Below are positions 35,101 through 47,099 of a stretch of DNA of 64,000 nucleotides, piece after piece. Within the stretch, counting starts at the first letter, position 1. Each line of letters begins with the position of its first letter. The notes below the pieces were generated by a model. That model did no database searches. It was not told where the DNA came from and saw only the letters and a program-made list of their open reading frames with translations. This stretch comes from Onchocerca volvulus (lineage: Eukaryota; Nematoda; Chromadorea; Rhabditida; Onchocercidae): contig HG738147.1 in the NCBI GenBank assembly GCA_000499405.2, positions 1 through 64,000 on the forward strand, in the 5' to 3' direction. Both the position numbers and the translations under genes were made by a program.

Positions 35101-37236
35101 TATTGCATTATGATAATTTCTGCATCATATATATATATAACTTTAGCAGATCTACCTGCGTTAAAATGATATAGCCAAGTATATTTATAGAAATCTTAAT
35201 TTTCAGGAGACATGAGACGATGAAAGATTAAAAAACCGGTTAATTTAATTTCTTTTTTTTTTTTTCGTTAATTTCAATTCTTCAATCATCAATGTAAACC
35301 TAATTTTGCGATGAAGTTAGTAATGGAAATTTCGAATTCATTAATGTTTGTGCTTACAAAAGATACAGATGGAGTAAGTATTAATTAAATTTTTACTCTA
35401 CTATTTAACTGACACAGATGTTTCCAATGTAAGTCTACATTATTAAACAATTCATAACAATATCATTGATACTTAGAGCTTAGGATGAACGAACAAGACG
35501 TGTGTGATGTATGTGCTTCGTTTTGAGAGTGTATTAATGATATGCTACTCGATAGAATCGAATTTTTTGGTAGTAAATGAACTGCTAGAAAATTTAATGA
35601 AAAAATTTAATCAACTTATTACTTTTTGACAACTACTGATTTTTAAAACAGTTCAAGTATATTATATAAGCAAACTTTAATTATATCATATAAGCAATAC
35701 TTTCAATGTTTCTAATAATAGCTATGCTATTTTATTCAAAAAGCAAACGAAAGTATTATCTTACAATTGCATGGCTTAAAAAACTGTTTGTCTAACTTAA
35801 ATTCATTAATATTTATTCACTTTTGATTGTCATTCAAAATAGTATTTGCTACTTATAAAAAGAAACACAAGTAGCATCAAATATCTTTTATATTTTAATT
35901 TATTAATGGCTTAGCATTGAATATTACGGTCTTTCTCATGAAAAATTAGAACTGATGCTTGGAACAAATTGCATTTTTCCTTAACTTTCTTTTAACAACT
36001 TTGTTTTAAGTAAAAAATGCTTTTTGAAATAAAACCAGACACTCTAGGGATTAAGCAAATTGAATGCCCAAGTTGAGGAGCAAAGATTTGCTCTCATACG
36101 ATCATATGCATATCATGCAGCATGAAAGTAGCTTCATATGATGAGTTTCATAGCTTTCTTAGTTGATATTAATCATTTATGAGTTTATTTTTATCTGCTC
36201 AACTTGATTCGTTATCATATACACGAAGACTAAATCCGCTAATTTTTTTTTTTTTTTTTTTTTTGCATGAAAAATTTCTGCACATGCTGTAAAAACTGTC
36301 AGCGCTTTCAAACATGTAACTCATTCGAAAGCTGCTTGCGAATCACAAAACATTCACTTTTGTTTTTTAAAATTCGACTCTATTCGAATTACGAATATCA
36401 CTATCAATTTTATTTCGAATATAAAATATCTTAGTTGTGGAAGTAATTTTGAAAAATTTTATTTCGAATATAAAATATCTTAGTCGTGGAAGTAATTTGG
36501 AAATAATTCTATTCATATCTCTATTCTATCATTTTTAAAAAAACATGAACAACTAAATTCAAATTTGAATTTTAGAATTAAAAAAATATCGACAAAGGTA
36601 CAAAAAGATAGTGTCATTTTATAATGTATTTTGTCACCATCATCAATTAAATTTTCACCTGTTGCAATTAATCGATATCAATTCAATGCAAGTTCTTACT
36701 AATTAGTTAATACTTCATAACTGAATAAAATGAAATCAAGTAGAAACGAAAGCTTACTGTTGGTTATAAATGAAGATTCAATAATTATTTCATAATTTAT
36801 TATGAAATTATCACTGGTAATATTCTTTCTTTCATTACTTTGACTAAATTTTTGAAATTTATTTTATAGTGATGATAATTATTAAAATACTAAAGATTAG
36901 CATCCATCATAAGTTTTTACAATCATGATTAGATTATCATCCCGTCATGAATGTTTTTAATCAATGCAAATATTTCTTTAACATATTAGACGAAATAGAA
37001 ATGAAGAGATCCCAAAAAATTATTGAAAAATAAATCTTACCAAAACAACTAATAAAAATAAGAGTCAAGCCTAGAAGTGACTGCTCACCACAATTCTAAT
37101 CAAGAATTTTACAACTGTAAACAGTGATCGCTTTCTCATTTTTTGGTCACTCACGTGAAAATAATATTATACGTGCAAAAAAGCATAATTCATGCAGAAA
37201 CTCATTATCCATGCAAACTTCAAAATTTTCAGAAAT
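35101..37236. other. Intergenic AT-rich sequence
   Basis: No gene seen. Contains a T run at about 36243-36264, a two-copy tandem repeat near 36410-36510, and a hairpin-like AATTATTTCATAA / TTATGAAATTA near 36781-36810. Confidence 0.5.
36410..36510. repeat. Two-copy tandem repeat, about 50 bp unit
   Basis: ATTTCGAATATAAAATATCT followed by TAGTTGTGGAAGTAATTT occurs twice in a row (first near 36412, second near 36464), with TAGTCGTGG in the second copy. Confidence 0.8.
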
Positions 37237-40200
37237 GGATTAATGACAATAATCAGCAGAAATGGTAAAAGTTAACATTCAAATTGGAAGCTAAAACATT
37301 TCCGATTCTAAAATTTTATTATAATTTGCATCTAAAGTGCGTTATCTGACTTTTTCGTTTTGTTTTAGTAAAAATTTTCTAGAATTTCGATGCTCTTTTT
37401 TCACATTATTCTTTCCTATTCATCCATTTCGTTCAACCGTTGGAATAATTAATCAGAAAATATGAATTCTATTCAATCTTTATCATATTTTCTCATTCGT
37501 TATATTCGTTCGTCAAATTTTATGTATTGATTTTATAATTTGGAGATAATTGATGAAAAATTATTTTCAGAAATCATTTCAGAAAATGGATCATAACACT
37601 GAGCTTGGTACCAATATATTTCTCTGTTCCTTGAACATTTTGCAAATTCTAGCAAATTTAACTGTATTACTTGCATATTTCACTGATAGTCAACTTTTGG
37701 CCAATGAAAATATCATACTTCTTGTTTCTCTTGCTTTTATCGACCTTTTTTATTCTTCATTGTCGATACCGTACTTAATTGTATTGTTCATTGGATGGGT
37801 TCCAAACGGTGTGTTATCATTTTTACAAAATATCAAACAAAAATAGTATTTAATGTTAAATTTTTTTGAAAGTTATAATTTATTGATATGCTTAATTTAA
37901 AACCAAGATGTATTTTTGAAATCTTTTTAATTTCAAATTAAATTTTGTTGTTATATATTTTGCTATAATTTATTTCAATACATTTAAAACGTTTCTGTTG
38001 CTAATTGTATCTAATTTTTACAAGTAAAAGGATGCAATATAGATTACATGATGTTAATGACTAATTTTTCAATAACTTTATTAAAATTATTGTATTTGTT
38101 TTTTGAATACACAAAAAATTAAGCTTAATTTATATGGAAAAAATTCTTCAGGCCAAGAATATCACTACAATGAGCATATGGTACTTGGTTTTGGTTCCGG
38201 TCCGGCTGCACTTATGAAAAGTGGTTGCACGATAACCACTTTGATCGCAATTGATCGAATTTGTGCTTTGTGGGCTCCGGTGAAGTATTATTCGTTGAGA
38301 AAAATAACGTATGTCTATAATAATAAGAATTTTTACATTGATAATATGCAAAATGACATGCAGTCGAGAATATCTGAATAAATCTCATCAACTCTCCGCA
38401 GTTAACTTTCATTTATAATATCATCAACAAATGACAAAGATGATAAAACAAACGATTACTTAAAATTTTCTGAAAGCAATACTTTCTGTTTTGAAAAAAA
38501 AAAAAATTTCTTTTTATAGCAATATTTATCTTTTCAAATCAGTAATTCTGAACCAATAATTATCTTATTGTCATTTTAAATCAGGAGGATTGCTGAATAA
38601 AATATTTATTATCATTTTGCGTCAACATTTATCCCCAATGTTTCTTTAAATTTTTTCAAATTTTTAGCATGTTGTGTTGTGGTTTCGTATTTTCACTTTT
38701 GATGGCCGGATTTGATTTATCATTAATATTTATATTATCAGAAATTCGACCAGTATCCGGTTGCAGCGCATTTGCTTGCTTTGCTTCTGAGGTATTGGAT
38801 AAAATTCGCTAATATTTGTGATCTTGACATCAAAATATGAGATCATTGTGACATTGAGTAGTGATATAAATTTAATTGTGATGCCAATGTCAAAATATAA
38901 TATCACTATGATGTTGACTTAAAAATATAATATTCTGTAACTTTGAGAGAAATATTTGTATAATGAATCTATGTTTTTATTTATGTTTACTAAATTAACT
39001 AAAGAAATTTGTGAGCCTATTTAAAAAATAAGAAGTAAATTGGAACTGATCATATTTTATTTCATAACTATCCAAAGACTAAATTTTGAGCATTTCTTTC
39101 ATAATGTCTAATAATTTACTTTCACTAATTCATGACATTTGAGGGATTTCGCACCTATTGGGGAATGTCCAATATGATTGTCAATTTACTATCTTGCATA
39201 TTGACGGTTGTCGTTGCACTGTTGCTAAAAACGAGAAAAATGCGAAAAGTACAAGGTAGCAATGCTATGATTCGAAAAAAAGAAGACAAATGGGTAAGAA
39301 ATTTAGAAAAAAAAGAGATTGAAACTCTAAAAATTTTGTTGAATGTAAAACAAAATTAAAAATGTTATAATATTTGTGCTAACTAATTTTGAAATTATTG
39401 AATTTTAATTTTTCTGTGTATGGATATTTGCAGGCAAGTCGTGCATCATTTTATATTCTCATCGTATCAGCAATATTTGGTGTTGTTCCAGGTGGAATAA
39501 ATGGTTGTGCACAAAGAATTCAATCCGATGTAAGTTTGCACTGAAAAATCAGAAATTAAATGCCTATCTAGTTATCACTAAAAACAAGACAAAAAAGTTT
39601 TTATAGTAATTCTATTGATTTGAATACAAATTTTATTGTCGCAGTCAAGAAGAAATGAATAAATTTACAGCATTTTAATCAACTCTTAGTGGTGTCATTT
39701 TCTGGTAACATCGATAAATACCACATTGAAATCATTTTCAGTATTACTTATGATTTCAGTTCATTAAAGCATTGGCATTTTACATTCAGTTATGCGCATC
39801 AATTAGCGGTCTATCGCATGCATTCATCTTTGGGATGGCACACAGTCTCATTCGACGACGAATCTTCGTAATGCTCAAATTAAATAAATATTTCAAAGAT
39901 CCACCACCAATATTATCTCAGAATTCGGTTTTCCCAGTGTCTAACATTGCTCGTTTCGAAAAAAATTAATCTACTCTCACCGAAATTATTTCATACATTA
40001 TTATCAAATTTTTTGGTTAGATTATTCTTTCGTTCATTGATGTTATGATATTCATAAAAAATGAAATGTCCTTGTTGGTTTTTGATCAGATAGAAGCTCA
40101 ATTGAAATTAGGACTTTCGAATTTTAAGATCCATCCGATGTCCCCGAAACATCAACAACATGTAAATGATAATAATGATGCTTAGTTTTGAAAGATCATT

Positions 40201-41310
40201 AAATTGGCGCTAGCCAAATGATGTAGAATAAAAAACTTTGAAATGTATTATATAAAGTTTTTTTTCAAAAAATGATGAAATATTTAAATAAATTTTTTTC
40301 TTTCGAAGAAGATTAATGTTAATTTTTTAATTAAATTTGAATGTCAAGAATTGGTTCAAGTTTAATGAAAAAAAAAAAAAAAACTTTGCAGTTTACAGTT
40401 GTTGGGTGTTTTTCTTTTTTTCTTTTTTTTTTTTAAATTATAACTCATATCAATGATTTGTTAGAACATACAGTATGAACATCTTGAAATAAAATTCAAT
40501 GCATTCCTAATTAAGTTATGATTAATCGAATTACTTGACATCAACCAAATAACCTATTCCAAGAATTACAGTAAAGCAGTTGACTGATTTTATTTGAAAT
40601 CAAAAGAAAAAGTATCGAAATGGGAAAAAAAACCACGAAGAAGACATAATTTCTTAAAAATCTCGAAGAAATTACAAAGTGCACTCAACTGAAACATACA
40701 GTCAAATTTTATGATTTGGTGATATTTGCATATAGAATATGATGATTTTTGCTTCTTTAATATTATGTAAAATTGTTTTTATTCTGTATTATATTTCAAA
40801 TGGATTTTTTTCGTTTAATTCTATAAATGTATTTCAATGGTGCTATACTTTTGCTTCATTTCATAAATCTTATTAATTTCAAAGAGTAAAATATTTTTAC
40901 GTAACTTAAAAATAAATTTTTTCCTTTATGTAAGCTATCAGATGAAATGTTTTAAAATAAGTTGAAAATAATGTACATTTCCTTAATAGTCTAAAATACA
41001 TTTCATCTGATAAGGATAATATTAATAGTGTTCAAGTTATTATTGGTAAACATATCTTAAATTTGCTGAAAAAAAAGAAAAAAGCTTTTAAATTGAACAA
41101 AATTTTGTTATTTTAAGCAGCTAATAAGAATTAGCTATTATATTTTTAAATAATGATAAGATATATATGTAAAATTCTGAATCTTTTTGAAAATCAGAAA
41201 AAAATTTTTATATTTCATCAAAATTTTCTTTTGCTTGTATTTTAAGACTTTCTTAAATGAATCTGAATTATATCATGTGTTGCATTACTGTCTGTAACCT
41301 ATCTGAAATG
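37237..41310 (+). repeat. Direct duplication, copy 1 (partner 56787-60850)
   Basis: About 4.07 kb, carrying receptor C1 with upstream and downstream flanks, is repeated in the same orientation about 19.55 kb further on, with few substitutions and small indels. The indels lie mostly in introns and A/T runs. Both ends of the similarity are sharp. Confidence 0.95.
37586..39969 (+). CDS. C1: 7TM chemoreceptor, six exons, intact
   Basis: A predicted chemosensory GPCR. Exons 37586-37808, 38152-38308, 38668-38791, 39144-39293, 39434-39529 and 39760-39969 sum to 960 nt (319 residues plus stop). All phases agree, all donors are GT and all acceptors AG. I chose ATG 37586 because TTTCAG acceptor-like sites end at 37570 and 37582, just upstream; ATG 37553 would add 11 residues. 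TM1 is about 9-32, TM2 about 41-71, TM3 about 86-112 ending in IDRICALWAPVKYY (IDR 108-110), TM4 about 128-150, then a loop cysteine at 159. TM5 is about 175-196, TM6 about 222-243 and TM7 about 251-276, followed by a basic tail. AATAAA lies at 40227-40232. It looks like a nematode sr-type receptor (srbc-like is possible). C2 is a near-identical copy. Confidence 0.85.
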
Positions 41311-42245
41311 CATTCCTAATTAAGTAAGGAAAATAAAACTATGAGTCCAAATTTTTTCTTCTAAAAAATAAGCTGCCAAAGTGTCTGAAATTGGTTTTTT
41401 GCTTTTGCTTTTAAAAAACCAAAGTTAAAATAATAACAGCAAAATACATAAGAACTTTTAAGTAAAAAAAGCAATAGAAGAATAAGCTGCCATAAATGCT
41501 CGTACTTATTTTCTTTTGTTGTTTTTTTTTTTTTTTGTTTTGATGGGGCAGTGTTTATAATTATAATATATAATAATTATAAAAAAAACCCACGATCATG
41601 CTAGCAATTATTATTATTTTTCTCTAAAAAGAAAAAAAAAAAAAAAGAAAATAAATCATGTTTTTCTTTTATTTTTGTCTTTGATTCTTTTTGAAAAAAA
41701 ACAAAAAAAGATACAAAAATCCTGTTATTCTTTAAAAAAAAAAATTGACAAAAATAGAATAGTAATAATAATGTCCTTCAAGGGTTTTTTTAACTTTTGC
41801 TTTGTTTTACTTTGAGTTATATGAAAAAAAAAATAAAAAAAAGAAATGCTATCTTTTTCTGTTATTATTGTTTTTTTTTCTTTGTTGATTTGCATCGCGC
41901 TTTTGCATTGCATATCAGTTTTTTTTTATTTTTTTTTTGTTTTTTTATTTTAAAATAAAAAACTAAAAAAAAATAAACATGATTAATCGAATTACTTGAC
42001 ATTAACCAAATAACCTATTCCGGGAATTATCCTTAATGGTGCTGAAAATATAGTAAAGTAGTTGATTAATTTTATTTGAAATATAAAAGGAAAAGTACTG
42101 AATTGGGAAAAAAACCTCGAAGAAATTACAAAGTGCACTCAACCTGACAATATACAATCAAATTTTATGATTTGGTGATATTTGCATACAGAATATGATG
42201 ATATTTGCTTCTTTAATATTATGTGGAATTGTTTTTATTTTGTAC
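39970..42245. other. C1 downstream flank with a local duplication
   Basis: No gene. 40499-40790 is repeated as 41309-41326 plus 41980-42245, the second copy being split by about 650 bases of A/T-tract sequence (41327-41979). The C2 locus lacks this second copy. Confidence 0.7.
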
Positions 42246-42517
42246 TAGCTGAGCCCGGGCACGCGGAGCGAAACGCGAGAGAAGCGCGGAAGGAGAATGA
42301 GAAAAAAAGGAAGGTATAGTCAATGAACTCCGCCTCCTCGCTTATTTTTAGTTGTCGCGTACGTGAAACGTGCAAAAAAGTAATTAGGTCTACATAGGAT
42401 CACTCGCCTACTTGAATGCAAGGTTGTTTCAGAATTTGGAAAAAATCGGTGGAGAAATTGAGGAGTTATTAAAGTTGTAACAGGTAGCATTTACATTTTT
42501 ATTTATATAGATAGATT
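42246..42517 (+). mobile_element. Short TAGCTG repeat element E1, 272 bp
   Basis: Starts TAGCTGAGCCCGGGCACGC, is GC-richer than its surroundings, and ends GTAACAGGTAGCATTTACAT followed by a TTTATATAGATAGATT tail. Shares the interior CTCCGCCTCCTC and the tail with 48395-48729 and 48855-49104. It interrupts the second copy of the local duplication right after TGTAC. It looks like a non-autonomous element; the class is not assigned. Confidence 0.7.
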
Positions 42518-42719
42518 GTATGCAATACAATATTTTGGATTTAATTACTAGTTAGTTTAAAATTTTTTGATTTTAAACCAAAAAATGAATTCTACTTAGT
42601 TCCTGATTTCTAAACAAGAGATAAATTTTATTTAATTTTCAACTTTTTAAGGTACGATCAAAAAAAATCAGAAACCCATCAAAACCCATTCTTTTCTGCT
42701 ATTATGCATCATTAATTTG

Positions 42720-42965
42720 TTAGCCGTGATGATTAATCATCACGTTTGATGCCCGCATGTGCCAGCGCACATTCCATCAATCATCACATTTGATGCTTAC
42801 ATGTGCGCGGGCACGTGCGTGCACATTATTAGCTTTTTATAAAACCTATTTTCTTCCACTTTTTTTTAGCTTTTTTATTTCATTATATTCCTTATTGCTT
42901 TATGTTTAATTTACCTAGTAAAAAAAGTGATGTACATATACCTAGTAAAAAAAAGTGATGTACTA
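42720..42965. repeat. Two small tandem repeats
   Basis: AATCATCACGTTTGATGC and AATCATCACATTTGATGC lie about 44 bases apart, each followed by a GC-rich CATGTGC stretch (42732-42830). Further on, CCTAGTAAAAAAAGTGATGT occurs twice (42915-42963). Confidence 0.75.
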
Positions 42966-43259
42966 TGTATTTTGCAATTGATTTAACAATTATTTACTGC
43001 TTTTGAACATTATTTATTGTTCTTGAATATTCTTCACTATTTCGAATAATATTTTTACCTAACTTGTAATTTTTATCTATGGCTTTCAGAAGTGTATTAC
43101 TGCTAGAACAAAAACTATTAATGATTGGAACGAAAAGATGATAATATAGATTCAAAATATCTTTCAAAGAAAGGTTTGTTTTTTTTTTTACTTTCTGTTG
43201 GGAATTTTTTTCTTTTTATCATTGTATAATTTTTAATTTCATGATATTCATTTTAATAC

Positions 43260-44000
43260 TAGCTGGATCGGCCATGCGGAGCATGGTTGATACAGCTATC
43301 TATGGGGGACCGACCACGCTTCGCGTATCTAGCTCCAGCTAATCTATATAAATAGAAATGTCAATGTTCGTTTGTTCAAAATCTTAAATCTCCGTAAGTT
43401 CTTTAACATGCACATTATTTATATTCAAAATCTTAGATATACCTATTGCTTTGAAATTTTGACACAAAGTTGCAGTCGAATACGCGCATGTTTTTTAATT
43501 TTCCTCGATTGATTTGAAGTTTTTATGCGCGTTGCGCGTTGCATTCCAATGAACAAATGTTTTTGAATAATTAAGGTGAGCAATTCAAGCTTTTCGTTTG
43601 TTTTTTGCTTTGTAAGAAATGTGATTCGTTTATTTTTTTGATTTCTGGAAATGTAGTTGCGTTGCGCGAATGTCGAGGTCAGGATAGTGTATAATCAAAT
43701 GCTTCGTTCAAGCAATTTAAGGATTATCTCTCTGATTTCTAATATTAGATTGTGTCTTGAATTGCTCTTTTCGTAAATCTTACCCATTAATCTAAACCGC
43801 ACAATTGTAAGGCTGACAATGAGCTTTGTTGATCGTGAATGCAAACGTCTATCAAAATGGGAATTGCAATCTCTTGAATTGAATAAAACCTTGTATTGGA
43901 ATAGTCTATCACTTTTATATAGATATGCTCATTTTATATGTATGTAATTCTCTAGAAATATTTATAATCATCTAGAAGCTGCAATAGTTTATCTTGCGCT
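43260..44000 (+). mobile_element. TAGCTG element E2, 5' part
   Basis: Begins TAGCTGGATCGGCCATGC. Bases 43272-43286 form a perfect hairpin CCATGC-GGA-GCATGG. Then come CACGCTTCGCGTATC and a long AT-rich part shared with E3 (46287-47080), including CGAATACGCGCATGTTTT and CTAAACCGCACAA. No open frame. A partial repeat of the head recurs at 44100-44240. Confidence 0.7.
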
Positions 44001-44099
44001 GTTTTAATTTTCCTAATTTCAATAATTTGCGAAAAAAAAAACAATTTTGTAAAAATTTTCCACAATATCGATTAAGGTTCCGAAAAAAAAAGCTTCCAG

Positions 44100-44760
44100 C
44101 TGTCTATGGGAGTCGATCCAGCTATCTATGGAGGCCGAACACGCTTCGCGTATCCGGCTCCAATAATCCATATAAATAGAAATGTTCGTTTGTTCAAAAT
44201 TTTAAACCTCCGAAAGTTTTCATCTATTGCTTTGAAATTTTGACAGAACGTTGCATTGGGATATATGCATATTTCACCGAGCTTACTGAGCTTTGCATGC
44301 TAAAGTCCAAATCCGTTTTGCAGAAAGTAAGCGTGGTTAATAGAGTCTGCTCACTTTTATTTGTCAGCCTACGTGAATGTAACGTTGTGTCAAATTTTCA
44401 AATCAATGAGTTAAGACTTGAAACGTTGTGTCAAAATGAACATTGAAACATCTAAGACAAACAGACAATCCAAGACACGACCTAATATTAGAAATAATAT
44501 CACCTAATATGAGAAGAGATAATTCACAAATTGCTTGACGAAAACATTTCATTATACACTATCATGATCCCGACATTTGTGCGACGCAACCAAACTTCCC
44601 ATAAATCAAAAAATAGATTAATAAACTTCTCATAAAGCAAAAAAACAAACGAAAAGCTCAAATTACGGGTCTTCTTTATTTAAAAACACGCGCCTATTTG
44701 AATGCAACGCAGCATGAAAATTTCAAATCACCGATGGAGAATTTGTAACGTTGCAAGAAG
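44100..44760. repeat. Partial E copies, one inverted
   Basis: 44100-44240 repeats the E head (CGCTTCGCGTATCCGGCTCC and the AAATAGAAATG region). 44505-44700 is the reverse complement of part of E2 (about 43560-43760), recognisable by CCCGACATTTGTGCGACGCAAC and ACAAACGAAAAGCT. Confidence 0.65.
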
Positions 44761-44829
44761 CAGCCACAGTTAATGCAGAAAGAAGGCGTGGTGAATAAAT
44801 TCTGTCCGCTCATGAAGAGGTGGAACGAG

Positions 44830-46260
44830 AAGAGTCAAAAAATTTATTATTGTTTATTATTAATTATTATTATCAATTTTTATTTGTCATTATTTATCAT
44901 CATTTATTATTAATTATTATTTATTACGCAGCAGTAAAAAATCAATAACATCAATAAAACAAATCTAATGATAAATTTATAAAATAAAAAAAGGAGAAAA
45001 AGACTAAAGGGAAAAAACCCGAGTCGAAACATTAAACTGCTCTCATTGAAATCCCTATTTAAAGTGATAGAAAAGGGCGCCTTTGTTAGTCCACGATGAT
45101 GATGCGTTTTTATCGGCGCGCGGTGGTCATCGATATTGATCCTAGTTAGGGTTATAAAGAAATGATCAATAATTATTTGTTGCACTGTTCTTATTGAAAT
45201 CCCTATTTAAAATAATAGAAAAGGGCGCCCTTGTTAGTGCGTATTGATGATGCGTTTTTGTTGGCGCGCGAGAGTCTTCGACATTGACCCTAGTTAAGGG
45301 TTACAAAGAAATGATCAAGAATTATTTATTGCGCAAGAGTAAAAAATCAATAATATCAATAAAACGAATCTAATGATAAATTTATAAAATTAAAAAGAAG
45401 AAAACGACTGAAAGAGAAAACTATAAAATAAAAGAGGAGAAAACTAAAAAAAACCCGAATCGGAGCATTAAACCGCTCCCGTTGACTTTCCTATGTAAAA
45501 TGATAGAAAATGGCACCTTTTTCAGCGCGTGATGATGATGCGCCTTTGTTGGCGCGCTAGGGTCTTCAACATTGAACCTAGTTACGGTTACAAAGGATTA
45601 GCTAATTATTTATTATTATTCAGTATTTATTGTTTATTATCATTTATTATTCAACATTCTTTATTATTATTCATTATTACTTGCTTGTTATAATTTATCA
45701 CTGTTCATTATTCCTTTTATTATTTTATTTATTAATAATTATTACTATTTATTACTATTTGTCACTATTTATCACTATTTATTATTATTTACCATTATTT
45801 ATATTTAATATTAATTTTTTTACGCAACAGTAAAAAATTAACAATATCAATAAAACAAATCTAATGATAAATTTATAAAATAAAAAAGGAGAAAACAAAA
45901 AGAGAGAAAACTATAAAATAAAAAAGGAGAAAAGTAAAAAAAAACCCGGGTCGGAGCATTAAACCGCTCCCGTTAACTTTCCTATGTAAAATGATGGAAA
46001 AGGGCGCCATTATTAGCGCGTTATGCGATGCGCATTTATTGGCGCGCGAGGGTAATCAAATTGGACCTAGTTGAGGGTTAAATCAATAATTATCTATTTT
46101 TATTATTTGTTAGGCAGATCCCGAGCCGGAACATCGCTTCCGTTAGGGCGCCTTTGTTAGCGCGTGATGATGGTGCACCTTTGTTGGTGCGTTAGGATAA
46201 TCGACATTGATCCTACTTGAAGGTTATAAAGGATTGGCGAATCATTTATTATTATGCAGT
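44830..46260. repeat. Array of GGCGCG-core repeat units, part 1
   Basis: Units of roughly 100-300 bases recur with the same parts in order: AATAAAACAAATCTAATGAT, GGAGAAAA...AACCCGAGTCG, TTAAACCGCTC, TGATAGAAAAGGGCGCC, then a GGCGCGCG core and GACATTGACCCTAGTT. Cores occur near 45068, 45216, 45502, 45990 and 46140, separated by ATTATT-rich stretches. The long open frames here are simple-sequence artefacts. Confidence 0.8.
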
Positions 46261-46286
46261 ATATATTGTTTATTATTACTTATTAC

Positions 46287-47080
46287 TAGCTGGATCGGCC
46301 ATGCTCTCGGCCACGCTTCGCGTATCCGGCTCCAGCTAATCTATATAAATAGAAATGTCAATGTTCGTTTGTTCAAAATTTTAAACCTCCCAAGTTCTTA
46401 AACACGCACATCATCTATATTCGAAATCTTAAATATCGGAAAGTCCTTAACCTATTGCTTTGAAATTCTGACACAACGTTGCAGTCGAATACGCGCATGT
46501 TTTTAAATATTCATCGATTGATTTGAAGTTTTTATGCGCGTTGCATTCCAATGGGCAAATGCTTTTAAATAATTGAGGCGAGCAATCCAAACTTTTCGTT
46601 TGTTTTTTGCTTTGTGAGAAATGCGATTCGTTTATTTTTTGCTTTGTGGGGAACGTAGTTGCGTTACACAAATGTCGAGGCCAGGATAGTGTTTATTCAA
46701 ATATCTTGTTCAAGCAATTTAAGGATCATCTCTCTGACTTCTACTGCTAGATTTTGTTTTGAATTGCCTCTTTTCGTAAGTTTTGCCCGATGATCTAAAC
46801 CGCACAACTGTAAGGATTTTCTCTGAGCTGTGATGATCGTGAATGCAAACGTCTATCAAATTGGAAATTGCAATCCCTTAAATTGAAATAGCGCATCCAT
46901 TGGAATCATAAGAAACCCTCCACCGATAGCTTTCAAATTCTGACACAACCTTGTATTCGAATAGACCATCATTTTTATATAGATATACTTATTAAATATA
47001 TATGTATATAATCCTCTAGAAATATTTATAACCATCTTGAAGCTACAATAGTTTATCTTGCGCTATTAATACTTATGAAG
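46287..47080 (+). mobile_element. TAGCTG element E3 inside the array
   Basis: Begins TAGCTGGATCGGCCATGCTC and parallels E2 over its length (CGCTTCGCGTATCCGGCTCC, then CGAATACGCGCATG and CTAAACCGCACAACTG). It splits the GGCGCG array into two parts. No coding potential is seen. Confidence 0.7.
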
Positions 47081-47099
47081 ACGCGGAACGGGATGGAGT

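Noticed and set aside
38148..38412. Minus-strand frames opposite receptor C1 exon 2 (and the same at 57700-57964)
   Set aside because: These are shadows of the real exon; the C1 and C2 reading is supported by splice phase and motifs.
42732..42830. CRISPR-like short repeats
   Set aside because: Only two degenerate copies, in a eukaryotic genome. They are simple tandem repeats.
45630..45833. 67-codon frame, with a 68-codon twin at 47797-48003
   Set aside because: It consists almost wholly of ATT/TTA repeats, giving Ile, Tyr and Leu runs. The conservation between the two is repeat duplication, not coding constraint.
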